Assembly: GCA_900618425.1 (NCBI GenBank) | Contig: UZAN01040193.1 | Location: 45,035-87,532, forward strand | DNA from: Echinostoma caproni | Lineage: Eukaryota; Platyhelminthes; Trematoda; Plagiorchiida; Echinostomatidae | Length of the DNA stretch: 42,498 bases | Reading direction: 5' to 3' | Shown here: positions 12,583 through 23,089 of the stretch, piece by piece | Numbering within the stretch: the stretch's first letter is position 1 | Layout of the letters: each line of letters starts with the position of its first letter | Notes under the pieces: generated by a model | What the model saw: the letters and a program-made list of their open reading frames with translations, nothing else | The model's database searches: none | Told to the model about the DNA's origin: nothing | Position numbers and translations under genes: made by a program

Positions 12583-12859
12583 GCTGATCAGATCGTTTTT
12601 CAATTTCCATTTACACGATATAGCACAACCCCTCTGTGCAAGCTTGTTGTGGGTTACTGACCCTGCGCATCTCAGCACGGATGGATTCCATTTAGGTTAG
12701 ACTGTACCTCGATAGACTCCAAGCCAAAACGAATACACGTTGTGTAAGAGTTGTCCGTTCTTAATTGAATATAGTCTTATCCAAAACGAATTCAAAGTTT
12801 AGGGTAGAGGAATTCAGCTCGAATTTAGAAATCAGTGTGTAGCATCGGTATATAATACA

Positions 12860-13551
12860 CATTGACAAGGACTGCATTCGAATAAAGCCTTATAACGAAA
12901 CATCATCTGGTAGATTTTTGTATTTCCTCGGAGATGAAAAACTGCCACATGCCTCAACTGAGCAGAACCTGGGCATCATCATTCAGGAAAACTTAAGCTG
13001 CTCACTCAACTGCACCAACGCAGCTGTAAAGAATGTCAGTTTGCTTGGGCGTGTCTTTGACCGGTTTGAGTCAGCGCTTTTCCCCCGTCTGTTGTCAGAA
13101 TACATTCGCCCACTCACAAAGTACGCTATCCATGCATGGAAGCTATGGCTACAGCATGATTGCAAAATGCTGGGAGCGTCTACAAAGGATGGCCACCAAA
13201 ATGGTCAGGGGTTTGAACCACTATTCATACGAAGAGAGACTGGAATCGTTGGGGTTATATTCCAATCACTACCAGCGCGTCAGAAGAGACAAGATTTGGT
13301 ATACCAAATGATGCAAGCCGTCTGTATTGCCCTCTGCTAAAATTATCACCCAATGTTCATCTTAGAGGACATCCGTTCAAACTAGTCGTCTCAAAATGCC
13401 GATTGGTATGGCGGCACCAGTCATTGGCAGTCAGAGTGTATTCGATCTGGAACTCCGTCCCACCCCACGTGTCGTCTGTGCACCAAGCATTGAATCTTTC
13501 AAACTGAGACTTTGTGAAGCATTAGCACACCTTACATTCCAACATAGATGA
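12860..13551 (+). pseudogene. 3' end of a CR1-like non-LTR retrotransposon (RT thumb and tail)
   Basis: Readable blocks in order: FLGDEKLPHASTEQNLGIII, QENLSCSLNCTNAAVKN, RLLSEYIRPLTKYAIHAW (frame of 12918); then ERLQRMATKMVRGLNHYSYE and ERLESLGLYSNHYQRVRRDK (frame of 13033); then LSPNVHLRGHPFKLVVSKCR and VRVYSIWNSVPPHV (frame of 13319); and last IESFKLRLCEALAHLTFQHR before TGA at 13549-13551. At least three frameshifts separate these pieces. This is the classic C-terminal part of CR1/Jockey-type RT proteins. The catalytic palm is absent, so the copy is 5'-truncated, as usual for LINEs. Confidence 0.85.
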
Positions 13552-13660
13552 AGCTGTGTGCAGCAGTGGAAGAAGCCCGTATCGTGTGACATTTTACACA
13601 ATCACTGTCTTTTAATCACAACACAAACCTATGGGACGATAAAAGCCTGAGAGGTATAAA
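12860..13660 (+). mobile_element. 5'-truncated CR1-like LINE copy
   Basis: Comprises the broken ORF end above plus about 100 bases of 3' UTR with CCTATGGGACGATAAAAG near 13630, a likely end signal. It lies in the same orientation as the host gene. The exact ends and any target duplication are not visible. Confidence 0.7.
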
Positions 13661-13963
13661 TGTTAAACCGGAAAGCAATCTCCAATGTAGCTAGTGAGGT
13701 CTGCATCAAAAACAGGTTCACAAATGATAGCATTTTGAAGTTGATTCATGAGCTGGTGTATTGTGTCAGATTTCAACATGCAGATGAGTCCGGAACATCT
13801 ATTGGTAGAGCATGTCAGACATCGAAATAGCTTTAGAAAAATATGCAACCGTATTTCAAACCAACGCATGCTGATCAGGCCAAAACACTTTCTTTGTTAA
13901 CCGAACAGTTTACTCGCACTACCAATGAGTGCATCATGGTAGGGTCTTGATTTTCACCCTTGA

Positions 13964-14375
13964 NNNNNNNNNNNNNNNNNNNNNNNNNNNNNNNNNNNNN
14001 NNNNNNNNNNNNNNNNNNNNNNNNNNNNNNNNNNNNNNNNNNNNNNNNNNNNNNNNNNNNNNNNNNNNNNNNNNNNNNNNNNNNNNNNNNNNNNNNNNNN
14101 NNNNNNNNNNNNNNNNNNNNNNNNNNNNNNNNNNNNNNNNNNNNNNNNNNNNNNNNNNNNNNNNNNNNNNNNNNNNNNNNNNNNNNNNNNNNNNNNNNNN
14201 NNNNNNNNNNNNNNNNNNNNNNNNNNNNNNNNNNNNNNNNNNNNNNNNNNNNNNNNNNNNNNNNNNNNNNNNNNNNNNNNNNNNNNNNNNNNNNNNNNNN
14301 NNNNNNNNNNNNNNNNNNNNNNNNNNNNNNNNNNNNNNNNNNNNNNNNNNNNNNNNNNNNNNNNNNNNNNNNNNN
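13964..14375. other. Assembly gap
   Basis: 412 N. All ORFs reported across it are artefacts. Single N also occur at 3038, 9694 (start of a C run) and 35250. Confidence 1.
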
Positions 14376-15867
14376 ACATTCAAAATAGCTTGAATTAATT
14401 GACCATTATCAGTCACTCGGATATTTTGAATCATTTTCGATCCAATAAACGCATCACATTCACCCGTTGAGCTAAACACTGTCCGCGTGTAGAACTACAG
14501 TGAAAGTTCTAGTCATGGTACAAACTAGGCATTCATAAACCTATCCCATCCCCCGACTTTCAGCATAAACAATAGTCTAATCATTTTCCAATCGGATTTG
14601 ATTTGAATTTCATTTCCACATTCGAAATCGGGCCCTCCCAACACGGGTACTGGTTGAGATCCCGTCACTTACTTGTCAGTACAACACACACATGCTGTCG
14701 CGCGCGCGAAAAACGATCCATCTTCGTGTCAGTCGATTGCAGTGCATAATAAAACCCTCTCGGATGTCATCGCCCGATTGCACAGAATCCCATCTACTAA
14801 AAAATCTGTGTGCCATCTGTGTGTATGTGATGACTAGTGTGTATGCAGGCGAGTGAGAATGACTGACTCCAGGGTTGTCTTGGGTCAAATGTAAACAGGA
14901 TGGATAAAACATGTCATAGTTGGACGTTAGCGTTCAAGCATAAGCGTACTTGTATTCGTTTGTATAATCCGGAGTTCACTTTCCACAACAGCAACACGCA
15001 CATATGTGCATGCATACAAACTCGCGGGTCTGTATTATCTGCATTACGTTTGTTCCTGTGTACCCCTTGTTGGATCCGTGAGTATTGGAGAGTTGCCCTC
15101 CATGAGGTTCTGAAAACCCGCACTCTTTCACGTCAATGTTTATAACTATGTGGTATTGTCGGTGATGATGATATAACGATCGAGAAGGAGTGAAAATTTG
15201 AACAGCCGCCTTCATAAGCGTTTTTGTGTCTGGTCAGTGTGACTGGACACAGTCTGATGAAGTGGATTCGTTGGTTCTCAAAAACATACACGAAGCTTGA
15301 CCACGTTAAATGATCGAACATATCACACGAGAAAGCAGCCCCTATTCTCATCGATTTCTTATCGTTAAGCTTGGGTCCAGATAGACAGAGTTGGTACGGG
15401 ATAGAAGATAGTGGCAGAGGTCCCTTTCTTTGAAATGCCTCATACACCTTTAGTATTGGGTACAAGACTTAATGAATTACATTCAACTGTTGTGGTACCA
15501 TTGTTTCTAGGGATTTAGAGTGGAAAATGCAATTTTGCAGGTAGATAGCTTCTGCAAAATGCAAATGTCCAACGAGGATTATTTCAAAGAGGTAGTTTGA
15601 ATTAACTGGAAAACCATTTCAAAAATGGGTTTTCATTAAGCCTTTGCTAAAGCCCGCAATTCCTTAGCCACGACCCTTGGTCCTTTAGCCTCAACGCGTA
15701 AATTTAAGCCATACCGCTGCAAGCGAGTAAGACCAAAAATCATCAAAACATAGTCTACTGAGTACTGAGCCTTCCCTAGAAGGGCAACCATTGAACTATA
15801 GAAGTGGATTCATTCTATTTAAGCCTTAGCCACCACGAATAACATTCTTAGGTATTACTTGAGAGAA
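14376..15867. other. Intron, nothing firm
   Basis: Contains a CGCGCGCG run at about 14699 and overlapping ORFs on both strands at 14900-15465 without recognisable similarity. A CTGATGA at 15253 has no hammerhead partner. Confidence 0.45.
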
Positions 15868-16163
15868 ATGGAGGATTTTATTTAATTATATGGGGTATTT
15901 CGTAGTGCATAGAACAAATGAAGCGTGAACTGAAACCTAGGAAGCACTTGACAGTTGTTTCGACCTGATTGAGTCTCATCAGCAACGGTAATCCATCAAC
16001 ATGGCTGGAAATTGAAACGGGATCTCACAGGTAGAGTGTAAGCATGCTACCCAATTGGCCACCCCGGGGTAGCTGAGCAGACTGCATTTCACTTTGTCTT
16101 TACATGATATAGTACAATTCATCTTTGTGAGCTTGTTGCAGAACTCGCACCTCGCTCATCCCA
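15868..16163 (-). mobile_element. tRNA-like SINE with decayed hammerhead (copy C)
   Basis: Same order of parts as copy B and alignable over its whole length, including the leader (ACAAGCT, TTGTACTATATCATGTAAA), A box TGGCCAATTGGG, and a tail GGAAGCACTTGACAGTTGTTT on plus. The hammerhead core (CTGATGAG, stem II, CGAAAC, TGTC) survives, but stem I has lost two pairs and stem III is weakened. The B box is damaged (GTTTCAATTTCC). A second copy in the opposite direction starts a few bases to its right. Confidence 0.75.
15951..16005 (-). ncRNA. Degenerate hammerhead ribozyme (SINE copy C)
   Basis: CTGATGAG, GAC/GTC stem II, CGAAAC and TGTC are all present. The first stem I pair is now G-A and the outermost pair C-C. 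It may be inactive or slow. Confidence 0.6.
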
Positions 16164-16165
16164 AG

Positions 16166-16290
16166 CGCATCAAGTTGGTAGTATGCTTGCTTTTCTAGGT
16201 GTACGGTTCTGCGGTGGGGTGGATGGATTCTCAGTGTTGAAGAGACCCTATCGGGTCAACAGGTGTACAGTGCTTGTTAGCTTTCAATTT
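16166..16290 (+). mobile_element. tRNA-like SINE fragment (copy D), head to head with copy C
   Basis: Plus-strand remnant matching the SINE from the A-box region (AAGTTGGTAGTATGCTTGC) through GGATGGATTCTCAGTG to the tail AGTGCTTGTTAGCTTTC. At the hammerhead site the outer sequence is kept, but the core reads TTGAAGAG and CAACAG instead of CTGATGAG and CGAAAC. Stem II is a perfect GACCC-TATC-GGGTC hairpin. It lacks the long leader. Confidence 0.6.
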
Positions 16291-17439
16291 ATTCTTAGAC
16301 GTGTTCGGGTACTAGTGGTAGTATTATGGATGTAACTCATGAATTTTCATGGCAGGTCGGAAAGCACACGCTGAATGGTTTGTGAGTTCGCTCGAACGTT
16401 GCAGAAAAAGCTTTCATTTCATACAACCATTAGCTTATGGTATTAATGATCGAACGTGTAGATCAAGGTAGTGTTTACGAATCTGAACCCCAGAGGTTCG
16501 CATCTCCAGTCCTCCACCCCCTTCAAGTAGAAAAATACCAGATATTCCCCAGAATTCTTTGATTTATCCACTGGACCCAAAGGATCCGTACAGTAGTATG
16601 TGAACACCGCCAATTCTTGACTGGTATTGATAATCAAAAATAGTGAAGACAACATTTTGTAGTGATTGCTAATCCGTGGATTTGACTTTGCGTGTTCCAC
16701 AGTTATAACTGATAACCAGTTGAAACCAGGAAAAATGTTGTTAATTGATGATTTCTTACCGCCCCTTCGGTTGTAACCGTACGCTTCATGCGAATGGTCG
16801 GGTATCCATATTGTGTTGACCTATCGAATCTCTGTGTATAGTTTGCGTGATTCGTTAGTCGAGTTTTTATTTCATGATTGATTTTACACTCCTTCAGGAG
16901 TCATAAAAATTGTAATTTTCTTTGCGAAAACAGTTGTGATAGTTATCGTGGAAAGCTGGGTGCCCATTTAACGTTATATAAATAATCGCCCGGTCTACCG
17001 TGAGAATTTACGGACGATACAGTGAGATGATCTTGGACGTATATTGCAAATGAACGCTTTCGACTTCTTTCGCCATATCCGCTCGATATTTCCACTCACT
17101 CGTGAACAGATTAGTGAATTCGAATTGATTTAGGCTTTTCATATGCTGACATGAATATCAACAATAATCCGATGGTACTGTAATTCTTAATTATCTGTGG
17201 GCTAAGTAGAACATTTTCGTATAGCCTTTCTCGTAAAACCTTCATGTTTACAACAGTTCTGACTTATCCAACTATCGTTCATATCATTCTGGTTTCTTTT
17301 CTGTCATTAATCTTCTGCTATGAAACCGAGCAAATCGAACTACCATATTCTAGGAGAAATGATTACCGAAATTGGCCGTTCAGGCAGAGCCCAGTATCAG
17401 GGTTGCATCTCGTGTAGCTGGTGTTCTGTGCAAGTCAAT
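16291..17439. other. Intron, nothing recognised
   Basis: AT-rich, no convincing exon or repeat. Confidence 0.5.
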
Positions 17440-18090
17440 TTTGGCAGGCAATAGGAACAGTGGACATTGCGGAGCGGAAGTTACAAACCATCAGAACCGG
17501 TAATAGTAGTAGTAATAGTAGATTGCAGAGCGCGGGCTCGTGGGCAGGCGATTTGGGGAATGAGTGAGTGATTAGTTCTGTTCCGTGTACGCCGGTGACC
17601 GAAGCAATACATACATGTTTGTGTGTGTGTGTGTCTACGTGCAGATATGGATACGAACTGGGCCTGAACGCGCCCACTCAATCCACGTCGCGTGCAGCCA
17701 CACATACGTTCATGTAGGGTGAAAAGCAAAGTTCGAGGCGATTGTTGACGCGTCCGTTATGTCACACGAGATACACCCTGTCGGGTCCCCGTTCGCGGGA
17801 GGCCCGGCACGCGTAGGCGCTTCTTATGGATGTGCACACGTGTACACGCATGCGCGTATACGTCTTAGTGTAGTGCATTTGCTCGGCGGTAGGTGGGCCT
17901 GGCGAGATAGCGAGGCAACCACATCCGCGTCGGCATTTTGCTAGGTCGTCAGTCAACCATTCCATCCGGAGGGCGATAGGTTCACGTCGCAAGATCAATA
18001 ATCTGAAACAATAAGTCATGGATAGGGCAAGTAGAGGAGGGGCACGGAAATAGACCTGTAACTTAAGTCTGACCGAAAGTGAGGTCAATT
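17440..18090. other. GC- and CpG-rich block in the 10 kb intron
   Basis: Base composition is clearly higher in GC and CpG than the surrounding intron (for example GGAGGCCCGGCACGCGTAGG at 17800-17819). No convincing coding frame or TATA box was found. It could be a promoter or untranslated first exon for the downstream exons, or an island of another repeat. Confidence 0.35.
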
Positions 18091-18109
18091 GTGTGTGTAT
18101 GTGTGGTGT

Positions 18110-18145
<36 letters not shown>
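18091..18145 (+). repeat. GT microsatellite
   Basis: Interrupted then pure (GT)n, pure from about 18109. It produces long His/Thr- or Cys/Val-rich spurious ORFs on both strands. It sits at the right edge of the GC-rich block 17440-18180. Confidence 0.95.
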
Positions 18146-18146
<1 letters not shown>

Positions 18147-20520
18147 CCTATGTGACCCGTGTGCGTGCGTGGGCGTGACAGCATTCATGCTTAGAAAACG
18201 AACCAGGTTTTTTTTCAATGTTGATCGGCACAGAGCGCATTGCTTCTGTTTAGGAAGATCCATCGGCTTCTTTTGTGAAACATTTTGCCATTGACATGTT
18301 CAATTGGTTGATTTATGGTTTTATTTATTTATTTGTATTTTCTTTCCACATTATATATCAAAATAATCGTCGATAATTAGCTTTTGGTAATGAAAGATGG
18401 GCAAATACTTACCAGAACCGAAAATTGTGTCCATTGAGATGAAACCTGTAGCCCCGGAGTGATTAAAATCAATCCTCGACCATCGAAAAAGTATCAATTT
18501 CCGGCATTAGTAATTGGCAATCTAAATCCCCCTCATGCTATGCATTGTTGTGATTGGATTTCTGTCTCCGAAACTTCAAAATATCATCATGAGTGCGTAG
18601 CCGTTCCGCTTCCCGTAAACCCTGACATTTTGACTTCCGTTCTGTCGGTGAAATAATTTTATGAGGGTTTCTCTAACTGCTCCAATCAGCAAATTAGCCA
18701 ACAAGCTTCTATGCCAGACCGACTGATCAAATGCAATACGTTTAAAGGTTATGCACATTGGGAGTGAACGAAGAAAAATAACCTCAATGAAATGATCTAA
18801 TAAGACTGTGCTGATTGTTGCGCGTGAAATGTGTACGCGAAGAGAATGGAGATGAGTGAGGAAATGAGGGGGTGGTGGTAGTAGGTGGAGATTGTATCAT
18901 TTGATTTCGTGTATACCGTCATCAAGTGCCTAATGGAGCAATTAAATACCATATAACTAATCATAAATCTGTTGGTTGGCACTGATTCTCAAAAGTAACC
19001 TTCACAGGCTAACGCTGAGTTTTGTAGTTGTATGGTATCATTTGATGCAGCCTGTCTGTATGCGTTTGCAGAATATAGAATGATTGAATCGTACTTTACA
19101 AAGACAAACATCGTTGGCCAAATGTGCAATTTGGTCTGATGATGCTGTTTGCGACTTTCATAGTGGAGTGGACAGAAAAATCAATTTGGTTAGGCACGAA
19201 AGAAGCGGCGGGTTACCTCGTGCCGATTCCCAAAGTTGAACGTGATAGAGTCAGACCACCAGGTTTTCATTTGCGGTACTCGGGTGACCTTCACTCATGT
19301 TCGTGCGCCATACACACGCGCGTCAGTCGAAATTCATTCAAGTACTAAAATAAACAACAATTGGCATCCCAGTGGTCTCAGTTCGAATTGGAATGCGAGA
19401 GCTGCAATTGGAGAGCTCAGAAGCCCACTGTATGGACATCAAAAGCCCTGAACAGAACAGGTTGATAAAGGGATGCGAAGAAACCAGTGTATATATTAGT
19501 TTTTCTGGCAATGGTCAGTCTTCTGGTACAAGCAGATGGTTAGCACGGAGAATACTTTGATATGTGCGAAGGGGTTGCTTTGAGCTTCACGGTTCAGGAC
19601 GTACACTAAGACGAGTGTTCGACAGCTGTGGTCTGCGGGTACCACGGTCGGTACAGGCTTTTCGGATAAGTGACTGAGATCGAAAGATTCACCTCGAGTG
19701 GATAACGTGTTAACGTGACTAGCAAGAATCACGATGGGGAGATGTGAGCCATTTTTTGACTTTATCCATTTATTCACGCAAACCACCACCTTGTTCAAAT
19801 GATTCATTTCAACCCGTGCCTGTTTGTTTGACATGACCGCATAAATGTGCGCTTCCAGCTGAATGAGAGCATGTGAAACTGATGGTCAAATCAATTCTGT
19901 TTGTTGATAGCATTTGTTTTTTTGTGAATAACAGTGAAGCAAAGTTTCAGTTACAAATAGACTAAATGAGGAAAGTCTAGCGATCAAAGGGGCATACACA
20001 AACAGAGTGAGTTTATTGACATTGTGACCTGGCGGGGTTCTATTAAAGTGTGGGACGTTTTGAGTTTCATTTGAAGAATGAGGTAGTTTTATCGACGGAG
20101 CCACCATGGCTTGTGTGGCCAACTGGCATACAGATAACACTTGGTCGACAGGCATTTTGGTTTACGTTCTTAACTGAGAAAGGCTTGATCTTGATTCAAA
20201 GTTAGTGAGGTAACCAAGGGATTTCAGAGAGGCAATCTCAAGTGACGAATGTAAGTAGAGTTCAACTGAGAACCGCTCACCGTTTGCATCTCGCTCTATT
20301 ATGGGAATGGTTCGCAGAGCTCTATGTCATTATGTGGACTTATGCACGAATTGTTTGGGTGGAACCAGGTTCCCAATTCTTTTGACTGATAGTGTATATG
20401 GTCAGTCGAAGCACTGTGTTAATTAAAACGCTAACCTGAAGGCTTGCATAAGTTATTTGAATGCAATACAGTACGGCGATAATCAGCGACTGCTTGATCT
20501 AGCATTCTTATTCAATTCAG
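18146..20520. other. Intron, no firm gene
   Basis: A minus-strand ORF of 112 residues (19496-19834; VEMNHLNKVVVCVNKWIKSK near its start) is the best of several weak ORFs. It has no recognised family and no clear splice sites. Confidence 0.4.
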
Positions 20521-20713
20521 ACTGAATGAGTTGAAACAGGAGAACCGCGAACTGACATCATTGAAAATTTTCATTGCGATTCCTCACCCACAGATAAAAT
20601 TCATGGGTTTCCCTAATCCTAAGCAAATGCACTTTTTCATCCGTCATATCTTGCCATTCTTTATTTTTTCCGTTTGTTCTTTCGTTTTGTATGCGCTACA
20701 CCTAGCTGATTAA
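20521..20713 (+). CDS. Candidate alternative last exon with coiled-coil-like start
   Basis: After an acceptor TTATTCAATTCAG at 20520 the frame reads LNELKQENRELTSLK, a heptad-like charged helix. It continues through IPHPQIKFMGFPNPKQMHFF into a strongly hydrophobic stretch (ILPFFIFSVCSFVLYAL) and stops at TAA 20711-20713. Entry phase 2 matches the exit of the exon at 10977, so it could be spliced as an alternative end instead of the exon at 20968. No good donor and no close AATAAA are seen. The hydrophobic tail is unlike the rest of the gene, so only the first part may be real, or none. Confidence 0.3.
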
Positions 20714-20967
20714 AACTACTCAAGTTTCGCTTTCTTTCTTCTGTAAAAAATGAAGAAATTGCCTTGTTATCGGCGTTCAGGTGTTATCGTTTGAACCCTT
20801 CGCGAATGAGCCTCTTTTAAAGTGAACAAACTCTAAACCACTCCAAAGACCGAATAACGTTATTCAATGCTTCAGCTATGTTTGCCTTACAAATTTGATC
20901 TACTCATAGTGTGCATTCTCATTTACTTCTCGGCACCACTGCAACAATAATAACTATTGCTTTGCAG

Positions 20968-21208
20968 TTCCACACAACAAGAGCAACACGACAAGGCACA
21001 GAAGACACAGTCCCCTACTTTGCGACATCCCTGGGCATTGGCACCATTGGCACAACTTGAGCACGATCCGGACCTCACATTACCACGGACGAAAAAATTG
21101 AACAAGCAGGAAGCCACGACCACAGGAATGCAACGTGCGTCGGTCGAGGCGGACCCCTCGATGACTGAACGTCCATGTGCAACAGTGACCACGAAGCATT
21201 CACAACCG
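20968..21208 (+). CDS. Exon of a DLC-type RhoGAP gene (linker region)
   Basis: Internal exon between an acceptor ATTGCTTTGCAG ending at 20967 and a donor CCG|GTAAGC after 21208. It encodes about 80 residues of polar, Gln/Thr/Pro-rich sequence, beginning STQQEQHDKAQKTQSP and ending TVTTKHSQP, with a basic patch LPRTKKLNKQE near the middle. It needs an incoming phase of 2, supplied by the exon ending at 10977, and leaves at phase 0, which fits the exon starting at 23433. GC content and CpG use are higher than in the flanking intron. No folded domain is recognisable; this suits the long disordered region that separates the SAM and GAP domains in DLC proteins. Minus-strand ORFs over the same span are shadows. 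Confidence 0.78.
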
Positions 21209-21319
21209 GTAAGCTGAAAAGACTAACTCGATAACTTTGTTGCACACACAATTTAGGTATGTGTGCGGTTCGAACCAGGTTTAGATTGGTAGGTGACAGA
21301 AACCCCTCATCTCCAGAGT

Positions 21320-21440
21320 GGTGATACTCGGTGGTCAAGTGGGTAACATGCTTGTCTTTTCTACCTGTGAGTTCCCGGGTTCACTATTGAGTGGATTCGC
21401 ATTAATGACGGAACTTGATACGGTACGGCACTTCTGCGCA
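21320..21440 (+). mobile_element. tRNA-like SINE fragment (copy E)
   Basis: Plus strand: A box TGGTCAAGTGGG (21332-21343), the tRNA-like GTAACATGCTTGTCTTTTCT, a B-box relic CCGGGTTCACTA, then GTGGATTCGCA and CGGCACTTC. These last two flank the place where the hammerhead should be; the core itself is lost. The leader of copies A-C is not present. It lies just after the exon ending at 21208. Confidence 0.65.
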
Positions 21441-22554
21441 TCTCAGTGAACACTCCTTTTGCTCCGTAAGCGAAAACCTTCTTCATAAACTGATGATACT
21501 CGTGAGTGAAATGAAAGCACACACACAAAGCTGGACATCCGCTTTCACGGGAGCAATATCGTAACCGTCGCAACAGAAGATCCGCATCAGGATGTTTGAT
21601 TCGTACTGTTTCAAAAGTATTTGTCTCCGACACTTTATGGGTTCCTTTTATTTCTCTGTTGTATTCTATTAAATGGATTACAATTAGGAGTAAATAGAAG
21701 AAGAGGGAAAATGGAGACACTCAGTTAAAAGTGTTCAGAATAGCTCGTCCAGACATCCTAATGTTGCAGTGGAATGTGCCCAATGGTCGCATAAAGAAGT
21801 CAAATTATCCATCAAGCGCATATTCGTCCTGCTATTCCTATCCATTTATTTGGCCCAGTCTTTTAAATGCTTTTTTTTGAATAACAAGTGGAGACAGTGA
21901 AACTTTTCACATCTCAAATAGCTGTTCTTCATTTGTCACTCTGATAGCATCGGCTCTATGATCACCTATAATTCATGGGTTCGGAAATGGGGTAAATTAC
22001 AGAGGTGAGCCTTGGAAGAAGACCTCGAAGCTAGGTTTTATAAATAGGGTTTTGAAAGCCTCTTCGATCGGATACTGAAAAGTCAACCGAAATTATTAGT
22101 CTCCTCAAATAGCAAAATGGAAAAGCATGAGCCTCCAATTCGCCCTATCTTTCAGACCAGAGAGCTCAGGAGTGGAGTTTAAAGTCGAATGAGAACGTCC
22201 AGATCGAATATGGATAAGCTTTTAAGTGAGAGCAGTTGATTGCTTTTGTGGCATATGCAATTAATTTCGTTCCTGTTGACGATACCATTTGCCTGGGTGC
22301 CAAGAGCAACAACTAACTATTTTACTCAGGTAGAGTTTTCTCACCATAATACTTAATCCTAGGTTTTAAACCGTTTCGACGAGTAAATAAACCTTTATAT
22401 CTTTGATTCTATTCGAAAGTAACACAATGTGCATGCATGTGCATGCCTTGTTAGATAGATGAAAAACTAAAAACGAGAATTTGCACTACAAATATTTCGT
22501 GTACTGCATACCTTCATGTTGAAATGCAATTCAAACAGTTGATTTTCTTTGATC
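21441..22554. other. Intron, nothing recognised
   Basis: AT-rich. The minus-strand ORF at 21361-21720 partly translates SINE copy E. A short palindromic GCATGCATGTGCATGC lies at about 22431. Confidence 0.45.
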
Positions 22555-22750
22555 TGAACTGACCACCCTACACACTTCACCTTCACGTACAATCTTCAGT
22601 TCGTCCAATCCCCCGCGCACTGGGGAAGCACCAGACTCGAGGGTCGTTCTCAGGAGAGCTCATCAGTAGCGCATATTTACCGTCCCGTCTGAGATTTGCA
22701 TTTAAGATCCACCCCATGGAAGGAGTGTGATAGCACTGTCAATCACCTCA
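22555..22750 (+). repeat. Dispersed repeat, second copy
   Basis: Partner of the repeat at 8657-8850, with the same block order and spacing. It is slightly more GC-rich than the first copy. Lies in the intron before the large exon at 23433. Confidence 0.55.
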
Positions 22751-23041
22751 CACTGGGATTGAGTCGCTCCGTAGTTCATGTTTGTTCAAATGTATCCTTC
22801 AGAATAATAACATTTATTCTACACCACTACTCACAAGTAGCTGTAAAAGAAATGTGAATTGATTTTTGCACAGAGGTGAATGAGTATTGTTCAGTAGCCA
22901 CACAACTGAAAAGTTAAAACCACTGATTTGAAATATAGAGCAACCGAGAAATTTAAGCCACCATGAGTGATGTGTATTTCGAGGTTCGGGCACATGTATG
23001 GTTGAAGTGAGGATGGCAATTATTTAGTTAGTTAGGTGTAA

Positions 23042-23089
23042 ATGGGGTGTGTTTGGGGTGCAACCTGGATTTTTCTCGAGAACACCTTC
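23042..23089 (+). CDS. Candidate alternative first coding exon (MGC... start)
   Basis: An ATG at 23042 opens 16 codons (MGCVWGATWIFLENTF) that end at an excellent donor, TTC|GTAAGT. The exit phase is 0, so it would join in frame to the large exon at 23433, 343 bases downstream. An in-frame TAA lies directly before the ATG, so it can serve only as a start exon, not as a cassette exon. The Gly2-Cys3 start is of the kind that can be myristoylated and palmitoylated, but this is inference. No core promoter element is evident upstream. Confidence 0.3.

Larger units (their letters stand above)
12372..12680 (-). mobile_element. tRNA-like SINE with hammerhead ribozyme (copy B, best preserved)
   Basis: On the minus strand it has, in order: a leader of about 110 bases; a tRNA-like block with an A box TGGCGTAGTGGG and a B box GGTTCGATCC; a complete hammerhead motif (12507-12453); a tail ending in an A-rich AAATCAAATCAAATCCTCC. 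The unit is flanked by the 9-base direct repeat ATGGATTCC at 12363-12371 and 12681-12689, a probable target site duplication. No protein is encoded; it would depend on LINE machinery and RNA polymerase III. The architecture recalls the schistosome SM-alpha family. Confidence 0.8.

Noticed and set aside
13929..14479. ORFs across the N run
   Set aside because: Produced by unknown bases.
15253..15290. CTGATGA as another hammerhead
   Set aside because: No GAAA partner or stem II follows.
17762..18184. 140-codon minus-strand ORF
   Set aside because: Starts inside the GT microsatellite (His/Thr repeats) and continues through the GC-rich block without motif.
22371..22395. TTTCGACGAGT as the second half of a minus-strand hammerhead
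   Set aside because: No CTGATGA lies at the right distance.
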